A stretch of 64,000 nucleotides of DNA, from NCBI GenBank assembly GCA_030386875.1, contig CM059580.1, forward strand, positions 2,880,838 through 2,944,837, written 5' to 3'. Below the pieces are notes generated by a model. That model was given only the letters and a program-made list of their open reading frames with translations, had not been told where the DNA came from and made no database searches. Source of the stretch: Morinoia aosen. Taxonomy: Eukaryota; Arthropoda; Malacostraca; Amphipoda; Talitridae. Shown here in pieces: positions 40,769 through 52,334 of the stretch (positions are counted from its first letter, which is position 1; each line of letters begins with the position of its first letter). Both the position numbers and the translations under genes were made by a program.

Positions 40769-43700
40769 AATCTAATGTGGTGAAGGTCAAATCTAATGTG
40801 GTGAAGGCCAAATCTAATGTGGTGAAGGCCAAATCTAATGTGGTGAAGGCCAAATCTAATGTGGTGAAGGTCAAATCTAATGTGGTGAAGGTCAAATCTA
40901 ATGTGGTGAAGGTCAAATCTAATGTGGTGAAGGTCAAATCTAATGTGGTGAAGGTCAAATCTAATGTGGTGAAGGCCAAATCTAATGTGGTGAAGGCCAA
41001 ATCTAATGTGGTGAAGGTCAAATCTAATGTGGTGAAGGTCAAATCTAATGTGGTGAAGGCCAAATCTAATGTGGTGAAGGCCAAATCTAATGTGGTGAAG
41101 GCCAAATCTAATGTGGTGAAGGCCAAATCTAATGTGGTGAAGGCCAAATATAATGTGGTGAAGGCCAAATCTACTGTGGTGAAGGCCAAATCTAATGCGG
41201 TGAAGGTCAAATCTAATGCGATGAAGGCCAAATCTAATGCGGTGAAGGCCAAATCTAATGCGATGAAGGCCAAATCTAATGCGGTGAAGGCCAAATCTAA
41301 TGTGGTGAAGGTCAAATCTAATGTGGTGAAGGCCAAATCTAATGTGGTGAAGGTCAAATCTAATGTGGTGAAGGTCAAATCTAATGTGGTGAAGGCCAAA
41401 TCTAATGTGGTGAAGGTCAAATCTAATGTGGTGAAGGTCAAATCTAATGTGGTGAAGGCCAAATCTAATGTGGTGAAGGTCAAATCTAATGTGGTGAAGG
41501 TCAAATCTAATGTGGTGAAGGCCAAATCTAATGTGGTGAAGGCCAAATCTAATGTGGTGAAGGTCAAATCTAATGTGGTGAAGGCCAAATCTAATGTGGT
41601 GAAGGTCAAATCTAATGTGGTGAAGGCCAAATCTAATGTGGTGAAGGCCAAATCTAATGTGGTGAAGGTCAAATCTAATGTGGTGAAGGCCAAATCTAAT
41701 GTGGTGAAGGCCAAATCTAATGTGGTGAAGGCCAAATCTAATGTGGTGAAGGCCAAATCTAATGTGGTGAAGGTCAAATCTAATGTGGTGAAGGCCAAAT
41801 CTAATGTGGTGAAGGCCAAATCTAATGTGGTGAAGGTCAAATCTAATGTGGTGAAGGCCAAATCTAATGTGGTGAAGGCCAAATCTAATGTGGTGAAGGC
41901 CAAATCTAATGTGGTGAAGGCCAAATCTAATGTGGTGAAGGTCAAATCTAATGTGGTGAAGGCCAAATCTAATGTGGTGAAGGCCAAATCTAATGTGGTG
42001 AAGGTCAAATCTAATGTGGTGAAGGCCAAATCTAATGTGGTGAAGGCCAAATCTAATGTGGTGAAGGCCAAATCTAATGTGGTGAAGGTCAAATCTAATG
42101 TGGTGAAGGTCAAATCTAATGTGGTGAAGGTCAAATCTAATGTGGTGAAGGTCAAATCTAATGTGGTGAAGGTCAAATCTAATGTGGTGAAGGTCAAATC
42201 TAATGTGGTGAAGGCCAAATCTAATGTGGTGAAGGCCAAATCTAATGTGGTGAAGGTCAAATCTAATGTGGTGAAGGCCAAATCTAATGTGGTGAAGGCC
42301 AAATCTAATGTGGTGAAGGCCAAATCTAATGTGGTGAAGGCCAAATCTAATGTGGTGAAGGCCAAATCTAATGTGGTGAAGGCCAAATCTACTGTGGTGA
42401 AGGCCAAATCTAATGCGGTGAAGGTCAAATCTAATGCGATGAAGGCCAAATCTAATGCGGTGAAGGCCAAATCTAATGCGATGAAGGCCAAATCTAATGC
42501 GGTGAAGGCCAAATCTAATGTGGTGAAGGCCAAATCTAATGTGGTGAAGGCCAAATCTAATGTGGTGAAGGCCAAATCTAATGCGGTGAAGGCCAAATCT
42601 AATGCGGTGAAGGCCAAATCTAATGCGGTGAAGGCCAAATCTAATGCGGTGAAGGCCAAATCTAATGCGGTGAAGGCCAAATCTGATGCGGTGAAGGCCA
42701 AATCTACTGTGGTGAAGGCCAGATCTACTGTGGTGAAGGCCAGATCTACTGTGGTGAAGGCCAGATCTACTGTGGTGAAGGCCAGATCTACTGTGGTGAA
42801 GGCCAGATCTACTGTGGTGAAGGCCAAATATACTGTGGTGAAGGCCAAATATACTGTGGCGAAGGCCAAATATACTGTGGCGAAGGCCAAATCTACTGTG
42901 GTGAAGGCCAAATCTACTGTGGTGAAGGCCAAATCTACTGTGGTGAAGGCCAAATCTACTGTGGTGAAGGCCAAATCTACTGTGGTGAAGGCCAAATCTA
43001 CTGTGGTGAAGGCCAAATCTACTGTGGTGAAGGCCAAATCTACTGTGGTGAAGGCCAAATCTACTGTGGTGAAGGCCAAATCTACTGTGGTGAAGGCCAA
43101 ATCTACTGTGGTGAAGGCCAAATCTACTGTGGTGAAGGCCAAATCTACTGTGGTGAAGGCCAAATCTACTGTGGTGAAGGCCAAATCTACTGTGGTGAAG
43201 GCCAAATCTACTGTGGTGAAGGCCAAATCTACTGTGGTGAAGGTCAAATCAACTGTGGTGAAGGTCAAATCTACTGTGGTGAAGGCCAAATCTACTGTGG
43301 TGAAGGCCAAATCTACTGTGGTGAAGGCCAAATCTACTGTGGTGAAGGCCAAATCTACTGTGGTGAAGGCCAAATCTACTGTGGTGAAGGCCAAATCTAC
43401 TGTGGTGAAGGCCAAATCTACTGTGGTGAAGGCCAAATCTACTGTGGTGAAGGCCAAATCTACTGTGGTGAAGGCCAAATCTACTGTGGTGAAGGCCAAA
43501 TCTACTGTGGTGAAGGCCAAATCTACTGTGGTGAAGGCCAAATCTACTGTGGTGAAGGTCAAATCTACTGTGGTGAAGGCCAAATCTACTGTGGTGAAGG
43601 CCAAATCTACTGTGGTGAAGGCCAAATCTACTATGGTGAAGGTCAAATCTACTGTGGTGAAGGCCAAATCTACTGTGGTGAAGGCCAAATCTACTGTGGT

Positions 43701-44075
43701 GAAGGCCAAATCTAATGTGGTGGAGGCCAAATCTACTGTGGTGAAGGCCAAATCTACTATGGTGAAGGTCAAATCTACTGTGGTGAAGGCCAAATCTACT
43801 GTGGTGAAGGCCAAATCTACTGTGGTGAAGGCCAAATCTAATGTGGTGAAGGCCAAATCTACTGTGGTGAAGGCCAAATCTACTATGGTGAAGGTCAAAT
43901 CTACTGTGGTGAAGGCCAAATCTACTATGGTGAAGGTCAAATCTACTGTGGTGAAGGCCAAATCTACTGTGGTGAAGGCCAAATCTACTGTGGTGAAGGC
44001 CAAATCTAATGTGGTGGAGGCCAAACTTGATGTGATGAAGGCCACATTTGCCCTCATAAAGGCCAATGTTTTTAA
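40769..44075. repeat. 21-bp minisatellite with higher-order repeat
   Basis: About 156 units of AAATCTAATGTGGTGAAGGC C. Zones: AATGTG (to about 42380), AATGCG (42400-42680), AGATCTACTG (42720-42810), AAATCTACTG (from 42830). A marker block (ACTGTG, GCGGTG, GCGATG) occurs at 41167 and 42385, exactly 58 units apart. Open on both strands for over 1,100 codons only because the period is a multiple of three. Confidence 0.97.
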
Positions 44076-44212
44076 ATTAAGGGTAAAATAAATTTATAAA
44101 GGCCTATTTTATTTTTTTTTATAATAGTAAATGAAGGCATCTACGGATGCTTTATTTCCAATCAAGCCTGATACACATCACCTTGTACATCGGATTTTCA
44201 AATGCCTTATAA

Positions 44213-44402
44213 CTAACGCCAGGACGCCATGACGCTTTCCCCGGTCAAGACCGGTACCCATTTCAGACACCTGGGTAGAGTGGGGTATTGTGCTTGGAAT
44301 TTTTCTCCTATACTCAACAGAGAGAATCGCCACCAGCGCCGGGACTCGAACCCGAGTCTACCGCACGGCGGCAGATCCTCTAGCCACACGGGTATGGCGA
44401 GC
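44213..44402 (-). mobile_element. tRNA-derived SINE
   Basis: The minus strand carries a Pol III B box GGTTCGAGTCCCGG (about 44341-44354) and an A-box-like GTGTGGCTAGAGGATC upstream, spaced as in tRNA-derived SINEs, followed by a unique body (CCCACTCTACCCAGGTGTC). It is not a foldable tRNA. A relic promoter only. Confidence 0.6.
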
Positions 44403-45539
44403 AATTGAGAGCTGATTTTTGAAAGGCTTATGTAGTTTGAAAAAGGCCTAACATACTTCATTAGACCAAAAACCTTCATTTATATCATCTTTTAACTTTT
44501 TTTTCTTCGTTGAATTGGCATAGCTTCTAAAATCCCGCAATAAATAACATATTATGAATTATCTGATCAACATTTGTGATGTATGGAATAGCGTGCAGAA
44601 CTACGGATATAAAACACGGACAACGTGCTATGTACTGTATAATTTTAGAAGTGCTTGTCATATATCACTAATTATCATATATTGCTAATTGTCCTACGAT
44701 GTTAATCACACCAAGCGTCGTCATATATATTAAAAAGAATGAGTTTTTAATGTTGAAAAAAAAGCAGCAAGTGCAACCACACCTTAATGAGTAGAAGGGT
44801 TCCTCCTACAGCTTCCTCCACTCGCCTCCTCCGCTTCCTATTATCACCAGCAGAGCTGCGCAAACTTGGCTGAAAATATATCGGTGCTGGGCTAGGATCG
44901 AACCAAGGTTTGTCTTGGTCCAAGTGTGACGCTTAGCCCTTGAAAATAAAATATGCTTGCTTCTGCTATAGATTGAGGCTGAACCTCCTAGGGGGATTCG
45001 ACTAGTGTATCTGGGGAAGTAGCGCTCCCAGGGGAGAGATGTGAGGCCTCCAGCTGAAATTTAGATGGGCCTTCTCGTTCTCTTTGCTGAAACATGGTTT
45101 TGTTATGTACGAGTGGTATATTTTATATATGTTATATACGAGTGGTATATTATTTTGTTATGTACGAGTGGTATAGACCAAATGATCATATATGAATGAA
45201 ATGGACGCCATACAGTGAATTTAGGAGATACTGGCATGAAATAAAAGTTAATTAGTTGTAGTTCATATAATAATAGAACTTCCTCTGGATAGCAACAAAT
45301 TGTCTTACATTTCATTCCAATGTCTCTAAAATTCTCTGTGGAGTGTCCATTTGAAATATGGTCATTTTGTCTCAATCACCCTGTATTACCCATAGGATGA
45401 TTGACTAACAAGCACCGACTAAGCAACAAGTTGCCCAAAAAAGTCATGCACCCTCTAGCGCTCGAAAAAAATGCGTCTTTCGCCGATGTTGTAACATCTA
45501 TTAAGAGCGCTTTGTTAGATATGACCGTCTGTAGAATAG
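44403..45539. other. Intergenic with a second tRNA-like SINE fragment
   Basis: At 44870-44945 the minus strand reads GGTTCGATCCTAGCCCAGCA preceded by AAGGGCTAAGCGTCACAC, again tRNA-like. Three TATGTACGAGTGGTATA repeats lie at 45105-45180. The rest is unique. No gene seen. Confidence 0.5.
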
Positions 45540-47252
45540 GTTTGTGTGTACAGCAGGTGTGTGAGGGTGTGTACAGCAGGTGTGTGAGGGTGTGTACAGC
45601 AGGTGTGTGAGGGTGTTTACAGCAGGTGTGTGAGGGTGTGTACAGCAGGTGTGTGAGGGTGTTCCCAGCAGGTGTGTGAGGGTGTTTACAGCAGGTGTGT
45701 GAGGGTGTGTACAGCAGGTGTGTGAGGGTGTGTACAGCAGGTGTGTGAGGGTGTGTACAGCAGGTGTGTGAGGGTGTTTACAGCAGGTGTGTGAGGGTGT
45801 TTACAGCAGGTGTGTGAGGGTGTGTACAGCAGGTGTGTGAGGGTGTGTACAGCAGGTGTGTGAGGGTGTGTACAGCAGGTGTGTGAGGGTGTGTACAGCA
45901 GGTGTGTGAGGGTGTGTACAGCAGGTGTGTGAGGGTGTGTACAGCAGGTGTGTGAGGGTGTTTACAGCAGGTGTGTGAGGGTGTGTACAGCAGGTGTGTG
46001 AGGGTGTGTACAGCAGGTGTGTGAGGGTGTGTACAGCAGGTGTGTGAGGGTGTGTACAGCAGGTGTGTGAGGGTGTGTACAGCAGGTGTGTGAGGGTGTG
46101 TACAGCAGGTGTGTGAGGGTGTGTACAGCAGGTGTGTGAGGGTGTGTACAGCAGGTGTGTGAGGGTGTGTACAGCAGGTGTGTGAGGGTGTGTACAGCAG
46201 GTGTGTGAGGGTGTTCCCAGCAGGTGTGTGAGGGTGTGTACAGCAGGGGTGTGAGGGTGTGTACAGCAGGTGTGTGAGGGTGTGTACAGCAGGTGTGTGA
46301 GGGTGTGTACAGCAGGTGTGTGAGGGTGTGTACAGCAGGTGTGTGAGGGTGTTCCCAGCAGGTGTGTGAGGATGTGTACAGCAGGTGTGTGAGGATGTGT
46401 ACAGCAGGTGTGTGAGGGTGTTCACAGCAGGTGTGTGAGGGTGTTCACAGCAGGTGTGTGAGGGTGTGTACAGCAGGTGTGTGAGGGTGTTCCCAGCAGG
46501 TGTGTGAGGGTGTGTACAGCAGGTGTGTGAGGGTGTTCCCAGCAGGTGTGTGAGGGTGTGTACAGCAGGGGTGTGAGGGTGTGTACAGCAGGTGTGTGAG
46601 GGTGTGTACAGCAGGTGTGTGAGGGTGTGTACAGCAGGTGTGTGAGGGTGTGTACAGCAGGTGTGTGAGGGTGTGTACAGCAGGTGTGTGAGGGTGTGTA
46701 CAGCAGGTGTGTGAGGGTGTGTACAGCAGGTGTGTGAGGGTGTGTACAGCAGGTGTGTGAGGGTGTGTACAGCAGGTGTGTGAGGGTGTGTACAGCAGGT
46801 GTGTGAGGGTGTGTACAGCAGGTGTGTGAGGGTGTTCCCAGCAGGTGTGTGAGGGTGTGTACAGCAGGGGTGTGAGGGTGTGTACAGCAGGTGTGTGAGG
46901 GTGTGTACAGCAGGTGTGTGAGGGTGTGTACAGCAGGTGTGTGAGGGTGTGTACAGCAGGTGTGTGAGGGTGTTCCCAGCAGGTGTGTGAGGATGTGTAC
47001 AGCAGGTGTGTGAGGATGTGTACAGCAGGTGTGTGAGGGTGTTCACAGCAGGTGTGTGAGGGTGTTCACAGCAGGTGTGTGAGGGTGTGTACAGCAGGTG
47101 TGTGAGGGTGTTCCCAGCAGGTGTGTGAGGGTGTGTACAGCAGGTGTGTGAGGGTGTGTACAGCAGGTGTGTGAGGGTGTTCCCAGCAGGTGTGTGAGGG
47201 TGTTCCCAGCAGGTGTGTGAGGGTGTTTACAGCAGGTGTGTGAGGGTGTTTA
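45540..47252. repeat. 23-bp minisatellite abutting the PAN gene stop codon
   Basis: About 74 units of TGTACAGCAGGTGTGTGAGG GTG, with TTCCCAGCA, TTTACAGCA, TTCACAGCA and GAGGATG variants. A block with two GAGGATG and two TTCACAGC units repeats 621 bases apart (46371 and 46992), 27 units. The right end is the gene's TAA. Open minus frames are artefacts (23 mod 3 is 2, with no stop in the minus unit apart from the TAA variants). Confidence 0.96.
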
Positions 47253-47562
47253 CTTCACTGGGTACTGGCACATAGCGATGTCGCTATCTAGATCCCACTC
47301 TACTCCCATCCTGAAAAGCGCGTTGTTTCGGGTAGCGATGTACTGCGGGGCGATGTCTTCTTTTGCCGCTTCCGAAGGCATGTCCAAGAGGGAAGTGTCC
47401 ACGGGGGCGCCGTCGTGAGTTGTGTACGTCTCGGTGCTCTCAGAGTCCCGTCGCAAGTCGTAGAATATATAGCCGTGGCTTCCTGTCGCGATCAAATCCT
47501 TCAGCACCGCCGGGAAAAGCACCAGCTGAGCACCGCCTGCCTCGCACTGTTCGATGTGTGAC
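47250..47562 (-). CDS. PAN gene exon 3 and stop
   Basis: The acceptor cctctactgaccag precedes G TCA CAC, completing GA|G. Encodes SHIEQCEAGGAQLVLFPAVL through CQYPVK, TAA at 47250-47252. Upstream in-frame codons to 47603 belong to the intron. Confidence 0.78.
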
Positions 47563-49346
47563 CTGGTCAGTAGAGGCGTATCATCTGTTACACATCGGTT
47601 CAATCGGTTACCTGTTCTATCCGTGACCTGCAGAACTTACTCTTCTCTCGCTGTGTGTATCGTTTTAACTTAACTGGCCGTCGTGTATTTTTTTGGATAT
47701 TGGTCATTTTTCCTTGTATTTTATTGTTTTCAGTGGAACTTTCGAAATTACTTTTTCATCTAATAGACAAGTTTTACATTCTCAGTGTGAATCTGATGTT
47801 TTAATAACCTGTCATTTCAACATAAGTTTATTTTCTTGGTGTCCGCAGCGACAAGATTGGCATTAGTCAAAATTGGGGAGGTGGTGAAGGAGTATCACAG
47901 ATACGCTCACCACTCACATCCTCTTGTTCAAGTAATGAGAGAGTAATTAATCCTCTTTTAAATCCTTACCTGCCAAGTATCTTGACAAAGACAAACCTGA
48001 CAAAACTTGTAAATGCCTTGTGCTCTAGTTGCGGTTAAAAATACAATGGATGTTTCTACGACGTTGAATTAATGATAAACTTAGCATGTCGACGGCTCTT
48101 AAAGGGAGATTTTAGTTCCCAGTTAGCCGAGTAATTGGTGACTAGAATTATTTAATGACAGTGGTGCCGAAGAATGCAAGTATAATGACGAAATACTTAT
48201 ACTAGTGCTTAAAATACGATAAAATGATTTCTCATCGGCGAAATTCTTCAATTTTTGTTCTGCCCTTAACTCTCTGTGACATTTGGGACTGAATTAGTGC
48301 ACTTTAACATCGATGTAACTGATACAGAGCGGTGGATTTTTCAGTGAACAAAGGCAGAACTAGTCATGATGGACTAAGAGCACAACAGTTGGTGTTTTAT
48401 ATTTTTGAAACATGTATATTCATCCCTCATGGGACATGAGGTAGGTTAGCTCAAGACATGCAAGCTCATTGAGTAGGAGCTTTCGGAGGAGGTTCTCGCT
48501 CTGAAAACATGCTCCGCCGGCGCGGGAGGCGAACCCGGGACCTTTTCACAAGACGCCCTGCCACAAAACTACCAAGTCTGAACTTTTTAGATCACAGGAA
48601 AGGCTACACATTCATAAAAATACTCACTCAAAATGTGAGACCGCAACTGCCACCCTGAAGAGAAAGTGTCCGGTAGTGAGAGAGACGCCGGAGAAGTACA
48701 TGCCCGGCTTGTACTCCGCGTTGTCATCGTTAACTTTGCCCGCCATCAGATGGCAGTTGGGCACCTGTAAGGGTACCTAGAAATTTCGCCTTTTACATCA
48801 AATTTGCCTCTATCACATCATTTGTGGCCTTTATCACATCAAAATTGCCTTTTTTTAAATCAAATTTGACCTTTTCACATCATATTTGACCTATATTTCA
48901 TCATATTGTGTCAATTCACATAATATATATATGCGTATATTTATCTATTTATATAAATGAAATATGTATATATGAATATATATATATTTCATATCTTAAA
49001 ATTTGCCCTTTATCTCATGAAATTTCCTCTACCGTATGGGTAGGCATATTGAATGTATGCATGCAAGATGTAGGTTTGTATGAAATATGTATATTGATTA
49101 TAGACCTATACTCCTAACCCCCACCTCCTGGGGTTTATATATGTAGGCCCCGCAGTCGGGGTGCAGGAGGCACTGCCCCGCACATGCAACGGGGCTGCCT
49201 GCCATGACGGGGACGTCGTTGCTCCCCTTGAACTGCCCCCCGTAGGGGGTGTAGGTGGACACCATGATGCCCCCCGCCACCCCCCACACGCACGTCAGGG
49301 TGGCAACCAACGCACGCATCTGGCTGTGTCTCGAGGGAATGTTCAT
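47250..49346 (-). CDS. Secreted PAN/apple and C-lectin-like protein, 223 aa (gene-level entry)
   Basis: Joined exons 49346-49125, 48764-48628 and 47562-47250: 672 bases, phases 0 and 2, all GT-AG. It starts MNIPSRHSQMRALVATLT and has a hydrophobic stretch to about residue 26, a plausible secretion signal. Residues about 48-80 read CAGQCLLHPDCGAYIY then NCHLMAG, the cysteine pattern of a PAN/apple domain. The second half (VSHFESHIEQCEAGG, LVLFP, GYIFYDLRR, MGVEWDLDSD, CQYPVK) has the C..GG.L and WDLD-like elements of a C-type-lectin-like fold, which is less certain. Probably extracellular binding; ligand unknown. The stop TAA is the first three bases of the 23-bp array. Intron 1 holds decayed 21-bp-type repeats; intron 2 holds a SINE. 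Confidence 0.75.
47563..48627. other. PAN gene intron 2
   Basis: Unique AT-rich DNA plus a tRNA-derived SINE near its 5' end (48420-48580). No extra exon recognised. Confidence 0.6.
48420..48580 (-). mobile_element. tRNA-derived SINE in PAN gene intron 2
   Basis: Minus strand: TTGGTAGTTTTGTGGCAGGG (A-box region), then GGTCCCGGGTTCGCCTCCCG (B box GGTTCGcctCC), followed by a non-tRNA body reaching CCCATGAGGGATG. It belongs to a different SINE family from 44213-44402. Confidence 0.6.
48628..48764 (-). CDS. PAN gene exon 2
   Basis: The acceptor gtacccttacag precedes GTG CCC AAC TGC; the donor TTTTGA|GTGAGT leaves phase 2. Encodes VPNCHLMAGKVNDDNAEYKP then GMYFSGVSLTTGHFLFRV. 137 bp, too short for a standard ORF call. 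Confidence 0.75.
48782..49025. repeat. Degenerate 21-22-bp repeats in PAN gene intron 1
   Basis: About six copies of GCCTTTATCACATCAAATTT-type sequence, resembling the reverse complement of the 21-bp array unit (GGCCTTCACCACATTAGATT T). A TATATA-rich stretch interrupts them at 48920-48985. Confidence 0.65.
49125..49346 (-). CDS. PAN gene exon 1
   Basis: 74 codons from ATGAACATTCCC. An upstream in-frame GTG is not used as a start here. Donor CCCAGGAG|GTGGGG, phase 0. Encodes the signal peptide and the first half of the PAN domain. Confidence 0.72.
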
Positions 49347-49625
49347 TGTGACAAGAGACACAATCTTTGTTTGAAGCGGTGGTCGTCTCGAAATGGATCA
49401 GATGATATGGAATTCAAAAATTCGGTTTTCCCGAGCGTTGAACGAGCTAAAATCACTTAAATTATTATTGTATTATAGTTATTTAAACAATTCAAACAAT
49501 TTATTTACCACAAGTGATGCAGCAGTAGTTTGTTTCTCAAGTCTAGTGCAATGGACACATTTGAGTTTAACTACTTCTGGTCCAAATAAGTTTAGCGACT
49601 TCTAGGGTATAATATCATCAACTAT
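49347..49625. other. Upstream region of the PAN gene
   Basis: Likely holds the 5' UTR and promoter of the minus-strand gene. An AT-rich stretch with CTATAATAC on the minus strand lies about 130 bases upstream of the ATG, but no promoter element can be asserted. Confidence 0.35.
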
Positions 49626-49629
49626 CGCT

Positions 49630-50880
49630 TGTGTGGACCATAACATATTACTCTCGAAATTACACTTTTATCGCATTCGAGGGGTTGTACCTAACAAATC
49701 GGAAGCAACATGTTATCACTGGCGTAGCGAAAACTGACTCACAGACAATTAGCCATGGAGTTCCCCAAGGATCTGTCCTTGGGCCTCTCCTATTTCTAAT
49801 TTTTGTTAATGATATACCAGGACCGATTTTTGTTCGGAAGGACCGCAGAAAGCGTGCTATCAACGGAAAGAAGTATGAATTTGAAAATTATGTAGAGTTA
49901 ATAATATCATTGATATAAATTAGAAATAGGAGAGGCCCAAGAACAGATCTCATTGGGCCTCTCTGTCCTTGGGCCTCTCGCGCTTCTAATTTTTATCAAT
50001 GATATTATTAACTCCACTTCATTTTTCAAATTCATACATTTTGCCGTTGACACCACTCTTTCTGATATCCTTCCGAACAAAAATCTTGCTCTGATTGCGG
50101 AGAGCATTAAAAGTCAATTCCATACGGTTTTATTGGGGCTTAAAGCTAATAAAATTAGCCTTAATATCTATGAAAGAATACATATCAAATTCTCATTCAG
50201 GAAAAATCTATCTCTCCCACGCATTAAAATTGGCGAAGGTGAAATAGAAGAAGCCAACTCATGTAAGTTCCTGAGCATCATAATAGATAAACATCTGACC
50301 TTCAAAGAGCTCATCGCTTAAATTAGTACTAAGTTATCAAAATCCATCTGAATCCTGAATAAAGTAAAAAATTTCCTGCCTGAAACAGCTTTACAAATGC
50401 TCTACCGAACGCTTATTTCAACATACTTGCAATACGGAATAGAAGCATGGCACGGAACTGATCAAAACAAAACAAATATTCTTTTTACTCTGCAAAAAAG
50501 AGCCATCAGAGCGGTAAAGAGTCTAGAATAAAATGCTCACACAAATGATTCATTCAAAATTTTACAAATACTTACAAATACTTAAACTCTCCTTGTGTAA
50601 TTTTATTAATAAAACATTGACTATGAATGGGAAAAATGACCTAAAACAATTATTAACTGCACCAACTGGTCGTCACGACCATTTAACCTGAAATAAAAGT
50701 AAATTCATGCTTCTTCATTATTCAAAGGCATGCTCTTCGTTGGAACTAAAACTTGGAACTCAATTCCTACGGAGATCCGTGAAAGTAATTCTTACAAGGT
50801 ATTCAAAATAAACTTGCAATCTCATTTCCTATTAGAATACTAGTCGTCTAAGATTAGAGTCAAATCTTGCCTCCTACATG
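49630..50880 (+). pseudogene. Broken non-LTR retrotransposon reverse transcriptase
   Basis: 49740-49830 encodes ISHGVPQGSVLGPLLFLI then FVNDIPG, the block-4 signature of non-LTR reverse transcriptases (jockey/CR1-like). At 49970-50330 the frame repeats GPLALLIFINDI and continues FIHFAVDTTLSDI, where the catalytic FADD has become FAVDT. Later, LYRTLISTYLQYGIEAWHGT and LQKRAIRAV (about 50400-50515) match the thumb region. Stops, frameshifts and an internal inverted duplication make it dead. Neither end is defined. Confidence 0.75.
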
Positions 50881-51329
50881 ACTGGTCCTGGTGTAGTAAT
50901 TTGCCATGGTTAATATCGCTGATCTTCAGTCTGCTCTTAAATCGTTTATAGAATATACTGTTACTGTATAGAATATTCTGTTAACACTTAGTCCATATAA
51001 ACTAAATTTGTAAAATGAAGCATCAAATGTCGAATTAATTATTTCATTGGTCAATCTAATGCGTAACTAGGTTAAGTGAATTAGGTTAAACATTATTGTA
51101 CACCCTTGAATGACGTTGATGGTAGGATGCCCTGGAAGTTGTCGAACTTATTCGGGCCCACAGGTAGCTATCCTCAAATCTGACCATTGTACTAGACTTG
51201 AGAAATCATCTACCTTTGCATCACCTGTGGTAAATCAATTGTTCAAATACTTTGAATTGTTTAAACAAATCATATAATCTATAATATGGTAAAACGCATC
51301 TACCACCACCGAAACACGCCCCTTGGGGC
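50881..51329. other. Spacer between retrotransposon relic and 16-bp array
   Basis: Unique AT-rich sequence; nothing recognised. Confidence 0.6.
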
Positions 51330-51339
51330 ACCTGATACA

Positions 51340-51672
51340 ACTGCCACACTCCGCAACTGCCACACTCCGCAACTGCCACACTCCGCAACTGCCACACTCC
51401 GCAACTGCCACACTCCGCAACTGCCACACTCCGCAACTGCCACACACCGCAACTGCCACACTCCGCAACTGCCACACTCCGCAACTGCCACACTCCGCAA
51501 CTGCCACACTCCGCAACTGCCACACTCCGCAACTGCCACACTCCGCAACTGCCACACTCCGCAACTGCCACACTCCGCAACTGCCACACTCCGCAACTGC
51601 CACACTCCGCAACTGCCACACTCCGCAACTGCCACACTCCGCAACTGCCACACTCCGCAACTGCCACACACC
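51340..51672. repeat. 16-bp minisatellite
   Basis: About 21 nearly identical units of CACTCCGCAACTGCCA. Only two or three substitutions occur (CACACCGCAACT). 16 mod 3 is 1 and the unit has no stop, so all six frames are open for 120-167 codons; rejected as genes. Confidence 0.96.
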
Positions 51673-52333
51673 ACAACTGCCCGACGCCACCACTGCTACA
51701 CACCCTGGGGAGCACCTGCTGCAACTACCACCGCCCTATGCAGTGCTGCGGTAGCAGCCCCAGGCTAAGTACTTCAGCATACACAGAAGCCAATAAAAAA
51801 AAATTCGTTCGCACGCTAATGGAAGAGGAAAGGGGTCACGACTGAAATGCTTCCGAATCCACGGTCTTATTTGTGTCTAATGCGTGTCTCTACGTCACTT
51901 GTGCAAGTATTCGCATTTATTGCACGCTTATTGACGGAGCGCTGAAGATTGGATTGCGTAAAAACACATTCTTTGGTGCGGTTAGAGTTAATGAGCGTGT
52001 CCCATTACATCGACATTTGATATTACAGGTGACATTCATACAAGAAGTTCGGTGTGTTGAAGTTACCTGGTTCGTTTCGCAGTCGCACTCTCCTGCTGGT
52101 AGTGACTGAAACAATGGCATTTTATACCGAAAATGGAGTTGGTTAAGTGTTTTACAAAAGTTCGGTGATTGCATGTCGTCATATCGATTGGTTGTCACGT
52201 TCGACAGTCCACAGTCACTCGTCCTCCAAAATCAATGGCCATTACAAGAGCTTTTTCGTTCCTCAGCATCGATTTACAAATGGACGTGAAAACTTAGTGT
52301 TGCGCGGACCGTTGTGTCTAACGATAGCGTGAA
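51673..52333. other. Unique spacer before the 19-bp array
   Basis: A 93-codon minus-strand frame (52198-51917) has six Cys (MPLFQSLPAGECDCETNQ...) but no recognised domain and no splice partners, so it is left uncalled. Nothing else seen. Confidence 0.5.
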
Positions 52334-52334
52334 A

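Noticed and set aside
40734-44091. Frames of about 1,110 codons on both strands of the 21-bp array
   Set aside because: Simple period artefact; equal openness of both strands, no start context, no splice partners, no known domain.
44338-44402. tRNA gene on the minus strand
   Set aside because: Pol III A and B boxes are present but no acceptor stem or anticodon arm pairs properly; it is a SINE head.
51221-51768. Several 120-167-codon frames over the 16-bp array
   Set aside because: All frames open on both strands; unit lacks stops; no coding bias.
51917-52198. 93-codon minus-strand frame with several Cys
   Set aside because: Cysteine spacing matches no family I know, and there is no signal peptide or phased neighbour exon.
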